Origin: an uncultured Cohaesibacter sp.
GTDB taxonomy: Bacteria; Pseudomonadota; Alphaproteobacteria; Rhizobiales; Cohaesibacteraceae
NCBI RefSeq assembly: GCF_963676275.1
Contig: NZ_OY781091.1
Coordinates: 4,285,001 to 4,349,000 of the forward strand
Direction: 5' to 3'
Length of the DNA stretch: 64,000 bases
Position 1 is the stretch's first letter; every line of letters begins with the position of its first letter. Below are positions 46,470 through 54,893 of this stretch, piece after piece. The notes beneath the pieces were generated by a model that saw nothing but the letters and a program-made list of their open reading frames with translations, did not search any database and was not told the origin of the DNA. The translations under genes and the position numbers were made by a program.

Positions 46470-47542
46470 CGTGCGCTGTCTCTGGCGACATAAGCCCCTC
46501 GCAAACCATGTGAGGCAACCATGCCGAATGTGCTGAGCGGAATGAACAGCAACGCCAGAGACCGACGCCCGGCCCAAATATGCTCGGCAACCATATGCCC
46601 GCTATCGGCCAGACTGTCGATATAATCGATATCAGGATCGGAAATCGCCTGATGACTGGCTTCCAGCAGGATCTGGACACCGGGAGAATAGCGCCGATAG
46701 ACGTCATCCATGCCGGTTTTCCACGTGAACAGGCCACGCCCGGAACGGAATGACACCAGCCCGGAAATGCAATGCCCGTTGAGCATCATCAGATCAATCT
46801 GGGCCCGCTCTCTTGCAATCATTTGCGGAAATACGGTCCGGGCGAACGCACTAAGGCCGGGCTCGACAGCCAGAGCGGTTCCTGCACTGGCCTTCCAGCC
46901 GGACGCCTCAACACGGAAAAAGGCTTCTATTGCGTCATCAGGACCCAAGCCATCGCGGGTGCTTTCAAATGTCACCTCCCCCAAATCGGCCAGCCTGCGC
47001 CATTGCCTTTGGGTCGTTTTGCGCTTGTTGCGGCTGACATGAAGCCCGCCGTCTTCTTCGCCAACTGCGCCTGAGGAACAATTCAGAAAAGCCCGGCTAT
47101 GCTGCCTCGCCATCACAATCTGGGAACGATCGGAACTCAGCCCCAATCTTTTCGAAAGCCAACTGTCGATCCAGCCCAACTCTCGTGCCTGCAAGGGGAA
47201 ATAGGGCCACAGCAACACATCGGCTCTGGCGGCATCGGCAAGTTGATCCAGTGCGGCGTGAAAGGCTGTTTCCTGGCGTTCATGACGACCATCAGGATTC
47301 CAGAAGGCTCCGCCAATCGGGCTGCTGCCATGAGAAAGAAAGCGGGCGACAGGAATCCCCAGAGTACCGGCATCGCGCAGCAACTCGTAGGGCAGCAGAT
47401 AGCCATCGGTCTCAACGCAATGAAGCGCTCCCCTCGTGAAAAGCCCTTCGCTGGCACGCAGGAAAACATCATCGACAAACGGATTGTCAAAGCGATCAGT
47501 CAAACAGTTCAAATCCTGAATGGCCCTCGTTTTCTGCAGCAT
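46436..47542 (-). CDS. CelD/BioF2-like GNAT acyltransferase
   Basis: About 368 residues from ATG 47542, or GTG 47545 at better spacing from AGGAG. The protein has the double GNAT fold of the CelD/BioF2-like family. The segment SRNKRKTTQRQWRRLADLGEVTFE at about 170-195 and the later LDIDYIDSL-type strand are typical. Members are thought to acylate cell-surface polysaccharides or to ligate amino acids, but the substrate here is unknown. The gene is convergent with the CAP lipoprotein gene, sharing 34 bases, and divergent from the TusA-like gene. Confidence 0.82.
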   Translation of the reverse strand: MLQKTRAIQDLNCLTDRFDNPFVDDVFLRASEGLFTRGALHCVETDGYLLPYELLRDAGTLGIPVARFLSHGSSPIGGAFWNPDGRHERQETAFHAALDQLADAARADVLLWPYFPLQARELGWIDSWLSKRLGLSSDRSQIVMARQHSRAFLNCSSGAVGEEDGGLHVSRNKRKTTQRQWRRLADLGEVTFESTRDGLGPDDAIEAFFRVEASGWKASAGTALAVEPGLSAFARTVFPQMIARERAQIDLMMLNGHCISGLVSFRSGRGLFTWKTGMDDVYRRYSPGVQILLEASHQAISDPDIDYIDSLADSGHMVAEHIWAGRRSLALLFIPLSTFGMVASHGLRGAYVARDSARYWAKRALGRV

Positions 47543-47887
47543 CACGCTAGATCTCCTGCAAAGCAAGATTCAAGTGCGTGGGTTGAAACCAATTGGAAAA
47601 GGTCATTCTTTCACAAATCCGTTGCTGAAAGGCAAAAAATAGCCAAGCCTGAGACCAAATTGTAATAATTACAGAGTGCGTTTTATTCTTTTCAACTATC
47701 AGGGTTAGTATATACATAAAATGCCGCGGAAAAAATCGGATCGTTAATTATTGGTTAATCTCAACCGGTAAGCGGCTCCGCCGGTTAACCCAAACAAGCT
47801 TGAGGCCTTGCACAATCTTGCCAACTGGCACCCCGGATGCCCGCGCCCCCGGCCTTGAGAAAAGTCGGCCAATCTGAAAGGAAATCG
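47543..47887. other. Divergent intergenic region acyltransferase / tusA-like
   Basis: AT-rich, no gene recognised. It includes TAGTATATACATAA, which may serve as a -10 region for one of the two flanking genes. Confidence 0.4.
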
Positions 47888-48118
47888 ATGAGAGATCTGG
47901 ATTTGACCGGTCTCAAATGCCCCCTGCCGGTTCTGCATACTCAAAAGGCACTCGCTCAACTTGAGGCAGGCGCCCGACTGCGCGTGACCGCAAGCGATCC
48001 CATGGCCTCCATCGACATTCCCCATTTCTGCACACAGAAGGGCCATCGGCTGATGGAGCAGTCACAGATTGACAGCTCTCTGATTTTCATCATTGAAAAA
48101 GGCAGCAAGATGGCTTGA
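47888..48118 (+). CDS. TusA/SirA-like sulfur carrier protein
   Basis: A 76-residue TusA-fold protein from ATG 47888, with AAAGGA upstream. The signature LDLTGLKCPLPVL places the active cysteine at C11 in the CPxP motif. The C-terminal half with TASDPMASIDIPHFC matches the family, which relays persulfide sulfur for tRNA thiolation or molybdenum cofactor synthesis. It stands alone, so its partner is unknown. Its stop lies 70 bases from the convergent D,D-carboxypeptidase gene. Confidence 0.93.
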   Translation: MRDLDLTGLKCPLPVLHTQKALAQLEAGARLRVTASDPMASIDIPHFCTQKGHRLMEQSQIDSSLIFIIEKGSKMA

Positions 48119-48188
48119 TGGGGAGCGGCCCGTCACGCGACACCCTGCCCTGCCACTTGAATTTTTCTCGCTAGGAAACCGCGATATA

Positions 48189-49430
48189 TCAGGGTTTGGC
48201 GCGCGGCAATTCAGCCAGCCGGACATTCGACCCCTTTTGCTGCTTGACTGGAATTCCAGCCTTCTGGCGCGGGGCATAGAGAGGAAGCTGCTCCAAACTT
48301 CTGGGCAGAATGACTGGCTGCTCGGCAGAACGCACACCGGCATAGACGCGCACCGGCTCCATCAGCTTGACACGGGGGGCTAGATAGCTGCTGCTATATT
48401 TGACCTGCGGGCTCCATTTGACCTGCCCATTGGGGCAAACCACCGGGCTCATGTCGGCAACGGCACTGATGGGACCAAAGGCCGCTTCCTGAGCAATCGA
48501 CACCCCGGCACCTGCGCGCATATCCTGCCGCTGGAACCCTTCCGTCAGCAGGAAAGCAGCCGTCTCTGCCCGAATCTGCGAATTTGGAGCCCCCATGACA
48601 ACCGCCAGCAACTGCCGGCCATTGCGGCGCGCCGTCGCCACGATATTATAGCCCGAGGCGCAAACGAAACCGGTCTTCATGCCATTGGCTCCGCGAAAGC
48701 GCTCAAGCAGCGTATTGTAGGAACGCAGCACTGTCTTGCCATGACGAATGGCAGGAATCTGGAACAGATAGCTATATTGCGGATATTCCACCAGCAGCTG
48801 ACGCGCAATCAGCGCCATATCCCGCGCCGAAGACACATGGCCCGAAGCATAAAGGCCGTTGGCATTGACGAAATGGGAAGCATGCATACCCAGACGCTGC
48901 GCTTCAGCATTCATCCGGGCCGCAAATCCGGCCTCACTGCCACCAACCCGCTCGGCAAGCGCTGCCGCAATGTCATTGGCCGATTTCACGATCATCATCC
49001 GGATGGCATTGCCCACGGTCAGCTGGGTACCGACCGGAAAACCCATCTTTGCAGGCGGATAGGACAGTGCATGCTTGGAAACGGTCAGCACGCTATCCTC
49101 GGAAATCTCACCGGTCTCGATGGCCTTGAAAATCACATAGGCTGTCATCAGCTTGGTCAGGGAAGCAGGATACCATTTTCGGTTGGCGTCACGCTGATAA
49201 AGCACATTGCCGCTCTCCACATCCATCAGCAAGATCGGATTGGGCGAGATCTTCAATTCCGGCAGGACCTTCTGGCTTTCTGTCGCCGCGCTTGCTCTGA
49301 CGAACTGCAAGGACGCAATCAGCCCGAGCGATAAACTCAGCATCAGGCAAAGACAGGCAAGAAAAAACGAGCGCAGGCGCGCCTGAAAAGAAGGCAATCG
49401 CAGAGATCTGATGACGGAAAGGTCGATCAT
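48189..49430 (-). CDS. D-alanyl-D-alanine carboxypeptidase (DacF/PBP5-6-like)
   Basis: A 413-residue S11 peptidase with a signal peptide (hydrophobic core at about 21-43). The three penicillin-binding motifs are SLTK (S90, K93), SAN (150-152) and KTG (252-254). The C-terminal domain after residue 300 is proline- and lysine-rich and ends without an obvious amphipathic anchor. The enzyme trims the terminal D-Ala of peptidoglycan pentapeptides. ATG 49430 has GGAG upstream at a long spacing; TTG 49448 is in frame. Confidence 0.94.
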   Translation of the reverse strand: MIDLSVIRSLRLPSFQARLRSFFLACLCLMLSLSLGLIASLQFVRASAATESQKVLPELKISPNPILLMDVESGNVLYQRDANRKWYPASLTKLMTAYVIFKAIETGEISEDSVLTVSKHALSYPPAKMGFPVGTQLTVGNAIRMMIVKSANDIAAALAERVGGSEAGFAARMNAEAQRLGMHASHFVNANGLYASGHVSSARDMALIARQLLVEYPQYSYLFQIPAIRHGKTVLRSYNTLLERFRGANGMKTGFVCASGYNIVATARRNGRQLLAVVMGAPNSQIRAETAAFLLTEGFQRQDMRAGAGVSIAQEAAFGPISAVADMSPVVCPNGQVKWSPQVKYSSSYLAPRVKLMEPVRVYAGVRSAEQPVILPRSLEQLPLYAPRQKAGIPVKQQKGSNVRLAELPRAKP

Positions 49431-49748
49431 GAAGAAAGAAAACTCCAAAAGCGGGCAATGGCGTGATGAATGATCCTGCCCCTCTCTAACCCAAGATCAT
49501 GGCATGAACAAGGGAGATGAGAGACAAAGCCGCACAATCCCAATCATAAAAATCGCTCCCTTGACAGGCCAGCAAAGAGTGCGGAGAAGCCCTTATTCGC
49601 CGACAAAATATCTTGCCCCTCCCTAGCCATATGACTAATCTGCTCTCCATTGCATGGCGGCGAATAAAGCCATGTCTTGCTATGGAATAAAATATACACA
49701 CTTGTCCGACTGCTGAGAAATCGTCCCGGAAAACCAAAGGTCAATCCA
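49431..49748. other. Divergent intergenic region carboxypeptidase / M20 hydrolase
   Basis: No gene recognised in about 300 bases. An upstream in-frame extension of the M20 gene to 49677 lacks a ribosome-binding site. Confidence 0.4.
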
Positions 49749-50915
49749 ATGCCCATAATCAATCGAATTGCTGAATTTCAGAACCAAATCAAGAAAGTGC
49801 GCCAGGACCTTCACGAATATCCGGAACTGCAATATGACGTTCACAAGACAACGACCCGCATCATCGCCGAATTGAAATCCTTTGGCATCACCAACATCAC
49901 CTCTGGTGTCGGCCAGTCAGGTGTCGTTGCTGTTATTCAGGGCAAGAGCAACAAGTCCGGACGCACCATCGGCCTGCGCGCCGACATGGACGCCCTGCCG
50001 CTGAAGGAAACCACCGGCAAGCCCTACGCTTCCAAAGTCGACGGCAAGATGCATGCCTGCGGCCATGACGGCCATACCTCGATGCTGCTGGCAGCGGCCA
50101 AATATCTCCAAGAAACCCGCAATTTCGATGGCGAAGTTGTCCTGATCTTCCAGCCAGCCGAGGAAGGTGGCGGTGGCGCTCGGGCCATGGTTGAAGACGG
50201 CCTGATGGATCGCTGGAATATCGAACAGGTTTATGGCATGCATAACTGGCCGGGTGTGCCGCTGGGCGCTTTCGAGATCTGCCCCGGCGCGCTGATGGCA
50301 TCGGCCGACCGCATTTACATCAATGTCGAGGGCAAGGGTGGCCATGCCGCGAAACCGCATGAATGCATCGATACGGTGCTGGTCATCTCGGCCATCATTC
50401 AGGCCATCCAGTCCATTGCCAGCCGCAATGTCGATCCTCAGAAATCGATTGTGGTTTCCCTTTGCCATGTGGAAGCGGGCTTTACCGACAATGTGATCCC
50501 GCAGACCGGCCTCATCGAAGGCACCGTGCGCACCCTCGACCCTGAGGTCCGCATCATGGCCGAAAAGCGCCTCAAGGAAATCGTCGAAGGCACGGCAGCC
50601 ATCTATGGCGCCAAGGCAACGCTCGATTACAAGCGCGACTATCCGGTTACCGTCAACCATCCGGCCCAGACAGAAACCGCCGTCAAGGTGGCCAAATCCA
50701 TCGCCGGAGCAGACAAGGTGAATGACAAATTCGTCGCCACCATGGGCGCTGAAGACTTTTCCTTCATGCTGCAAGAACGCCCCGGAGCCTTCATCTTCAT
50801 CGGCAATGGCGATTCCGCACCGCTGCATCATCCCGATTATGATTTCAACGATGAAGTCATCCCCATCGGCGCCTCTTACTGGGCAAAACTGATCGAAGAG
50901 CTGCTGCCAGCCTGA
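49749..50915 (+). CDS. M20-family amidohydrolase (hippurate/IAA-amino-acid hydrolase type)
   Basis: A 388-residue metallohydrolase from ATG 49749 (AAAGG nine bases upstream). Conserved family segments are HEYPELQYDVHKTT, GLRADMDALPLKE, HACGHDGHTSMLL (metal ligands C/H), EPAEEGGGGARAM-type FQPAEEGGGGA, HNWPGVPLG, and ATMGAEDFSFML near the end. The cysteine ligand position marks the M20D subfamily, which hydrolyses N-acyl amino acids such as hippurate. A single protein chain appears intact. A terminator follows at once, so it is not cotranscribed with the TauE gene. Confidence 0.95.
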   Translation: MPIINRIAEFQNQIKKVRQDLHEYPELQYDVHKTTTRIIAELKSFGITNITSGVGQSGVVAVIQGKSNKSGRTIGLRADMDALPLKETTGKPYASKVDGKMHACGHDGHTSMLLAAAKYLQETRNFDGEVVLIFQPAEEGGGGARAMVEDGLMDRWNIEQVYGMHNWPGVPLGAFEICPGALMASADRIYINVEGKGGHAAKPHECIDTVLVISAIIQAIQSIASRNVDPQKSIVVSLCHVEAGFTDNVIPQTGLIEGTVRTLDPEVRIMAEKRLKEIVEGTAAIYGAKATLDYKRDYPVTVNHPAQTETAVKVAKSIAGADKVNDKFVATMGAEDFSFMLQERPGAFIFIGNGDSAPLHHPDYDFNDEVIPIGASYWAKLIEELLPA

Positions 50916-50925
50916 TGAACATAAA

Positions 50926-50957
50926 AAGGAGCCGGAGCCTTGAAGGGTCCGGCTTTT
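50926..50957 (+). terminator. Rho-independent terminator after M20 gene
   Basis: GGAGCCGGA and TCCGGCTTTTTT-type arms pair across GCCTTGAAGGG, followed by TTTTTT. It begins eleven bases after the stop codon. Confidence 0.88.
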
Positions 50958-51003
50958 TTGATCGATTGCCTTTGCAAAACGAAACGAAAAGAGACGATAG
51001 CCC

Positions 51004-51771
51004 TTGCTGGAAGCCCTGCCCTTCTTTGCCAACAGTCAACTTGGCGAGCTCACGCTCTGGGGCCTCATCATTGCCAGCTTTTTCACCTCGGCCTTTACCG
51101 CAGCCTTCGGCATTGGCGGCGGTATAGCGCTGCTGGCCATTCTGGGCATGGTCATTCCCGTTACCACGCTCATTCCCCTGCATGGTATGGTGCAGATGGG
51201 GTCAAATGCCGGGCGAGCCTGGCATCTGCGCCCCCATATCAACTGGCGTCTGATCAGGCTTTTCCTGCTCGGAGCCATAATCGGAACCATGATCGGCTCC
51301 CAGATTGTCGTCGCCCTGCCCGATGCCTTGCTCAAGATCATTCTGGCCCTGTTCGTGCTGGCCATCACATGGCTTCCCACCCCGCGCCTGATTGCCAGCG
51401 GCAACGGTTTTCTGGGCATTGGCGCTGTGATTGCCTCGATCATCGGCATGTTTGTCGGGGCCACCGGGCCGCTGATAGCCGCCTTGATCTCGGGCAGAAT
51501 TGGTGAGCGTCAGGGGGTCGTCGCCACCCATGCGACAGCCATGACCCTGTCGCATGGCCTCAAGATCATCGCCTTCGGCTTTATCGGCTTTGTCTATACC
51601 GACTGGCTGGGCCTCATCTGTGCCATGATCCTTTCGGGATATCTAGGCACCCTCACCGGCGCCAGACTGCTCCATGTCATGGACGAGATCCTGTTTCGCA
51701 AGATATTCAGGGTGATCATCACAGCGCTGGCTCTATTGATGCTGTTTGGCGGGCTCAACAGCCTCATTTGA
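51004..51771 (+). CDS. TauE/SafE-family sulfite/anion exporter-like permease
   Basis: A 255-residue membrane protein with about eight hydrophobic segments in two similar halves. Each half has the family's glycine-rich loop: FGIGGGIALLAILG in the first and IIGMFVGATGPLIA in the second. The TTG start at 51004 is supported by AAGAGA upstream; there is no earlier ATG in the frame. Members export sulfite, sulfoacetate or other organosulfonates, but assignment within the family is weak. The 3' end overlaps the convergent ABC ATPase gene by 39 bases. Confidence 0.9.
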   Translation: MLEALPFFANSQLGELTLWGLIIASFFTSAFTAAFGIGGGIALLAILGMVIPVTTLIPLHGMVQMGSNAGRAWHLRPHINWRLIRLFLLGAIIGTMIGSQIVVALPDALLKIILALFVLAITWLPTPRLIASGNGFLGIGAVIASIIGMFVGATGPLIAALISGRIGERQGVVATHATAMTLSHGLKIIAFGFIGFVYTDWLGLICAMILSGYLGTLTGARLLHVMDEILFRKIFRVIITALALLMLFGGLNSLI

Positions 51772-52482
51772 CGCAGTCACGAGCGCCTGCTCTAACCGGG
51801 CGACGAATGCGGAGCGCGCCTCTTGGCCCGCCTCCTCTTCAGCCCTATCGAAACTGGCCATGATGCGAGCCGGAGAGGAAGACAACACCATTGTCCTGTC
51901 CGCCAGAATTGCCGCATCGCGCGCATCATGGGTGACCATCAGAATGCCCATTCCCCTTGTTCTGACCCGCGCCTCAAGCAGCGTCAGCATCTGCCCCACC
52001 AAAGCATGATCAAGGGCATGGAAGGGCTCATCCAGCAGCAGCAATTCCGGCTCGCCCACCAGCGCGCGGGCCAGAGAAACCCTCTGGCGCATGCCACCGG
52101 ACAATTGATGGGGGAATTGCTGATGACAGTCTTGCGGCAGCCCCACCGCCGCCAGCATCGCCAGCGCCTTTTCCTCTCTCGCCCGCCGAGACATTTCCTG
52201 CCCCTTCAGCGCGAAGGCGACATTATCCCGCGCGTTACGCCATGGCAGCAGCAGCGGATCCTGAAACATCGCCGCGACCCGGCCTGTATGGCGAACGACC
52301 GCGCCGCAGTCCGGCTCAAGCAGCCCCATCGCCAGAGACAGCAAAGTCGTCTTGCCACAGCCTGACGGCCCCATAAGCGCCAATACCTGTTGCCTCTTGC
52401 AGGTGATATCGACAGATGCCAGCACGGCCCTTTCCCCATAGGCGAAATCGACGCCAGCCATTTCGAGCAGCACATCACCCAT
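51733..52482 (-). CDS. NitT/TauT-type ABC transporter ATP-binding protein
   Basis: A 249-residue ABC ATPase from ATG 52482. Walker A is GPSGCGKT (38-45), the Q loop is in MFQDPLLLPW, the signature is LSGGMRQR (127-134), and Walker B is LLLLDEPFHALD. The QDPLLLPW pattern is typical of the nitrate/sulfonate/taurine importer class. The start overlaps the end of the permease gene by eight bases. It is the last gene of a three-gene importer operon. A longer frame to 52650 is antisense-like low-complexity and is rejected. Confidence 0.95.
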   Translation of the reverse strand: MGDVLLEMAGVDFAYGERAVLASVDITCKRQQVLALMGPSGCGKTTLLSLAMGLLEPDCGAVVRHTGRVAAMFQDPLLLPWRNARDNVAFALKGQEMSRRAREEKALAMLAAVGLPQDCHQQFPHQLSGGMRQRVSLARALVGEPELLLLDEPFHALDHALVGQMLTLLEARVRTRGMGILMVTHDARDAAILADRTMVLSSSPARIMASFDRAEEEAGQEARSAFVARLEQALVTASNEAVEPAKQHQ

Positions 52483-53269
52483 GGCTGTCGCCCTCTTTCT
52501 CACCGCGCCAGACATGCATCCGCTCGCGCACCAGACGCAACAGCAATTGATCCAGCAGCAGCAGGATCGCCACCACCACCAGAACCCAGGCCAGCAATTG
52601 CGCCGTATCCACCCGCGCCCGCGCCGCCGCGATGCCATCCCCGATGCCAACAGATCCGGAAAGCAGTTCCGCCATGATGGAAACCTTCCATGACATGGCC
52701 AGCGTGGTGGCCAGAGCCGGATAGAGATAGGCCAGCATATGCGGGAAATAGATATCCGTTAGCATCGCCATGGGAGGCGTCTTGAAAGCCCGCGCCATCC
52801 GCGCCAGATCATCATCAAGCGAGCGCACCGCCTGCACGGCACCAGCAAAGATCATCGGTGCCGTTGCCACGGACACCGTGAAGACAACCGCCCAGCGGCC
52901 TCCGAACCACAACAGTGCCAGCACCACCCATGCGATGGCCGGAATGCCGATCAGAATGATCGCCAGCGGCTGCAACAGATGCCGAAGATCCTCATACCGT
53001 CCGGCAAGCCCGCCAGCCAGCACGCCAACAACCACACTGATGCACCAGCCTGCCAGCGCATTGAAGGCGGTCGCCTTGAGCGCCGCAGCGACCTCCCCGC
53101 GCCCAATCAGGCTGGCGAGAGCGGCAAGGGTTTCTCCAAGTCCGGGCAGAACCAGCGAACCATAGGCCAGATGGCCAAGCTGCCACAAGGCCAGCAGCAA
53201 GCCGATGCCCACTGCAGAAAGGATGACAGGCCGCAAGATCAAAGGCGCTCTTTGTGGGGTTTGCTTCAC
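52475..53269 (-). CDS. NitT/TauT-type ABC transporter permease
   Basis: A 264-residue inner-membrane permease with six hydrophobic segments. The cytoplasmic EAA-like loop appears as RMARAFKTPPMAMLTDIYFPHMLAYLYPAL, as expected for the BPD_transp_1 fold. It pairs with the ATPase downstream (overlap of eight bases) and the binding protein upstream (three bases apart), so the operon is complete: binding protein, permease, ATPase. The substrate is unknown. Family members carry nitrate, cyanate, sulfonates or pyrimidine precursors. Confidence 0.93.
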   Translation of the reverse strand: MKQTPQRAPLILRPVILSAVGIGLLLALWQLGHLAYGSLVLPGLGETLAALASLIGRGEVAAALKATAFNALAGWCISVVVGVLAGGLAGRYEDLRHLLQPLAIILIGIPAIAWVVLALLWFGGRWAVVFTVSVATAPMIFAGAVQAVRSLDDDLARMARAFKTPPMAMLTDIYFPHMLAYLYPALATTLAMSWKVSIMAELLSGSVGIGDGIAAARARVDTAQLLAWVLVVVAILLLLDQLLLRLVRERMHVWRGEKEGDSHG

Positions 53270-53272
53270 CTC

Positions 53273-54304
53273 TCACCCCCAATAGAATTCCGCGGCCGGT
53301 TTGCCTCCCCCCACGATGCCCGGATCAAGGCTCATGAGATGGTCGAAATAGAGCTCTATGTCAGCACGCGCCTCCTTGGCGCTTTGCACATCCAGATGCA
53401 CGAAAGGCAGCGAAGCGGCGATCACCGGCGCTGGCAACGGCAGGCTTTGCGCAGCCAGTGCCCCCGCCTCCTGCCAATGGTCTCTGGTCCATTGCCCTGC
53501 CTTGACGCAAGCCTCGTGAACCGCCCTCACTATCTCGGGCTTTTCCTCAAGAAAGGCCGGATTGACCGCAAGTCCGACCTGTGGAATGCGGGGACCTCGA
53601 CCGGTATGCCTGCCATAAACCTCGGTGATATCAATGGACCGGTAAAGCGGCAGTCCGGCCTTTTTTGCCCGGAACAGCGCCGCCGTTGAGGCCGGTTCAT
53701 GCAAAATCGCCACATCGCCCCGCCCGGCCAGATAAAGCGGCACCGCCTCGCCCGGAGAGCCGACATAATCAAGGCGCACATCCTTTTCCGGATCCAGCCC
53801 CGACCATTTCAGCACCAGACGAAAAAGCAGATCCGGCGCTTCATTCTTGTTCGACAGCAACACATGCTTGCCTGCCAGATCCTCGATTCTTTCTATCCCC
53901 TCCTCGCGGGCCATCACATAGAGCACGCCCCAGGTCACCACATTGACCATCACCGTGCCCGCCCCGCGATTGAAGAAATTGGCCGCTGCATAGCTCGAGG
54001 TGGCAAACAGCTTGAAATCACCCGATGCGATGCCCGCCCGCATCTGGTCGGTGCTTTTCCAGACATCAAAGCGCGTCCCCGGCGCAAGCGCTTCCAGATC
54101 ACCGGACGCCACCGCGCGGGCAAAAATGGCCGACGGAGAGGCCGGAATTCCCCATAATGTCAAAGCCTCCGCCTCGGCCCTTGCCGAAAGCGTGCCCCCT
54201 AGCAAACCGAACGGGCTCAGAGATGCAGCCGCAACAGCCCCCAGCCCGGCGCCCCATTTGAGCATATTGCGACGATCGAGCCGTGACTGTGATGAAAAAG
54301 ACAT
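53273..54304 (-). CDS. NitT/TauT-type ABC substrate-binding protein with Tat-like signal
   Basis: A 343-residue periplasmic binding protein. The N-terminus has a twin-arginine signal, DRRNMLKWGAG, followed by an Ala/Gly-rich hydrophobic stretch and a cleavage site near SARAEA. Residues 46-330 form a type 2 binding fold of the NMT1/SsuA class (GIPASPSAIFARAVASGD, YAAANFFNRGAG, LAGRGDVAILHEPAS). It is the first gene of the importer. It is divergent from the [FeFe]-hydrogenase operon, with 550 bases between. No residue reveals the ligand. Confidence 0.9.
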   Translation of the reverse strand: MSFSSQSRLDRRNMLKWGAGLGAVAAASLSPFGLLGGTLSARAEAEALTLWGIPASPSAIFARAVASGDLEALAPGTRFDVWKSTDQMRAGIASGDFKLFATSSYAAANFFNRGAGTVMVNVVTWGVLYVMAREEGIERIEDLAGKHVLLSNKNEAPDLLFRLVLKWSGLDPEKDVRLDYVGSPGEAVPLYLAGRGDVAILHEPASTAALFRAKKAGLPLYRSIDITEVYGRHTGRGPRIPQVGLAVNPAFLEEKPEIVRAVHEACVKAGQWTRDHWQEAGALAAQSLPLPAPVIAASLPFVHLDVQSAKEARADIELYFDHLMSLDPGIVGGGKPAAEFYWG

Positions 54305-54401
54305 CTGCCAACCTCCTCATTGAAACAAGGCAAAGCCATGCAGCAACAACAGCATCATTTCCGCCCAAGCAGAACCGTTTTTGAATTTAAATCACGGAAA
54401 C

Positions 54402-54417
54402 TGGTCCCAAAGGACCA
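54402..54417. promoter_or_regulatory. Inverted repeat upstream of ABC importer operon
   Basis: TGGTCC-CAAA-GGACCA, a perfect 6-bp inverted repeat, about 100 bases upstream of the substrate-binding protein gene. It is a candidate operator for an unidentified dimeric regulator. Confidence 0.5.
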
Positions 54418-54669
54418 TATTCAACAACTCAAATGAACAATAAGACTAAAGTATTGGCGCATGTAAATATTACCAAAGTAACCAGCCGCCTCATCAAGGT
54501 AACGGCACCCCATTTCAGCTTGGAATAACTCCTGACTTTGCCTTAAGCCATTTAAGTTTCTTCAGCTTTTCAAAAACGCAGAAATATACACCGCCAAAAG
54601 CCGCTAAAAATTCGGAAGTTGAATTAATTTGCCGCCCTCGGACATCCCCCCGCTCTCCGTTTAGCGGTT

Positions 54670-54683
54670 TGATTTACCTCAAG
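54670..54683 (+). promoter_or_regulatory. FNR/FixK-type binding site of the hydrogenase operon
   Basis: TTGAT-TTAC-CTCAA matches TTGAT-N4-ATCAA at nine of ten conserved positions. It is centred at 54676.5. A weak -10 (CATATC, 54708-54713) places transcription initiation near 54720, about 43 bases downstream, a class II FNR arrangement. It is 174 bases before the flavoprotein start codon. Confidence 0.7.
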
Positions 54684-54764
54684 ATTTTTACCCATCTCTG
54701 CTCAAACATATCAGCAAACAACATAACGGAATTGTCCATCGGGTGGATCCACAAGGAAGGCATC

Positions 54765-54893
54765 GTGTCAGCTTCGGGACATTCTGAATCCAGCAGCCCG
54801 CATCCTGATACGGCTCCTTCAAACCAATTTGATATTATCAAGCGACGGGGGTCACTGTGGCACAAGTGGTGTATGGCGTTTGGGATGGAGTAG
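54765..54893 (+). CDS. Possible small leader protein of the hydrogenase operon (42 residues)
   Basis: A GTG at 54765 preceded by AAGGAAGG at four bases opens a 42-codon frame ending inside the next gene, with a 37-base overlap. The product is hydrophilic, rich in Ser and Pro at the N-terminus and basic with KRRGSLWHKW at the C-terminus. No homology is recognised. The strong ribosome-binding site and the overlap suggest translational coupling to the flavoprotein, but the frame could be accidental. Confidence 0.3.
   Translation: MSASGHSESSSPHPDTAPSNQFDIIKRRGSLWHKWCMAFGME

Larger units (their letters stand above)
54305..54856. other. Divergent control region ABC importer / [FeFe]-hydrogenase
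   Basis: A 550-base AT-rich region that holds an inverted repeat on the ABC side, an FNR/FixK-like box in front of the hydrogenase genes and a possible small frame at 54765-54893. No other gene is seen. Confidence 0.6.

Noticed and set aside
52483-52650. N-terminal extension of the ABC ATPase gene
   Set aside because: The added stretch is rich in Trp, Cys and Arg and is the out-of-frame reading of the permease gene; the ABC fold starts at the ATG at 52482.
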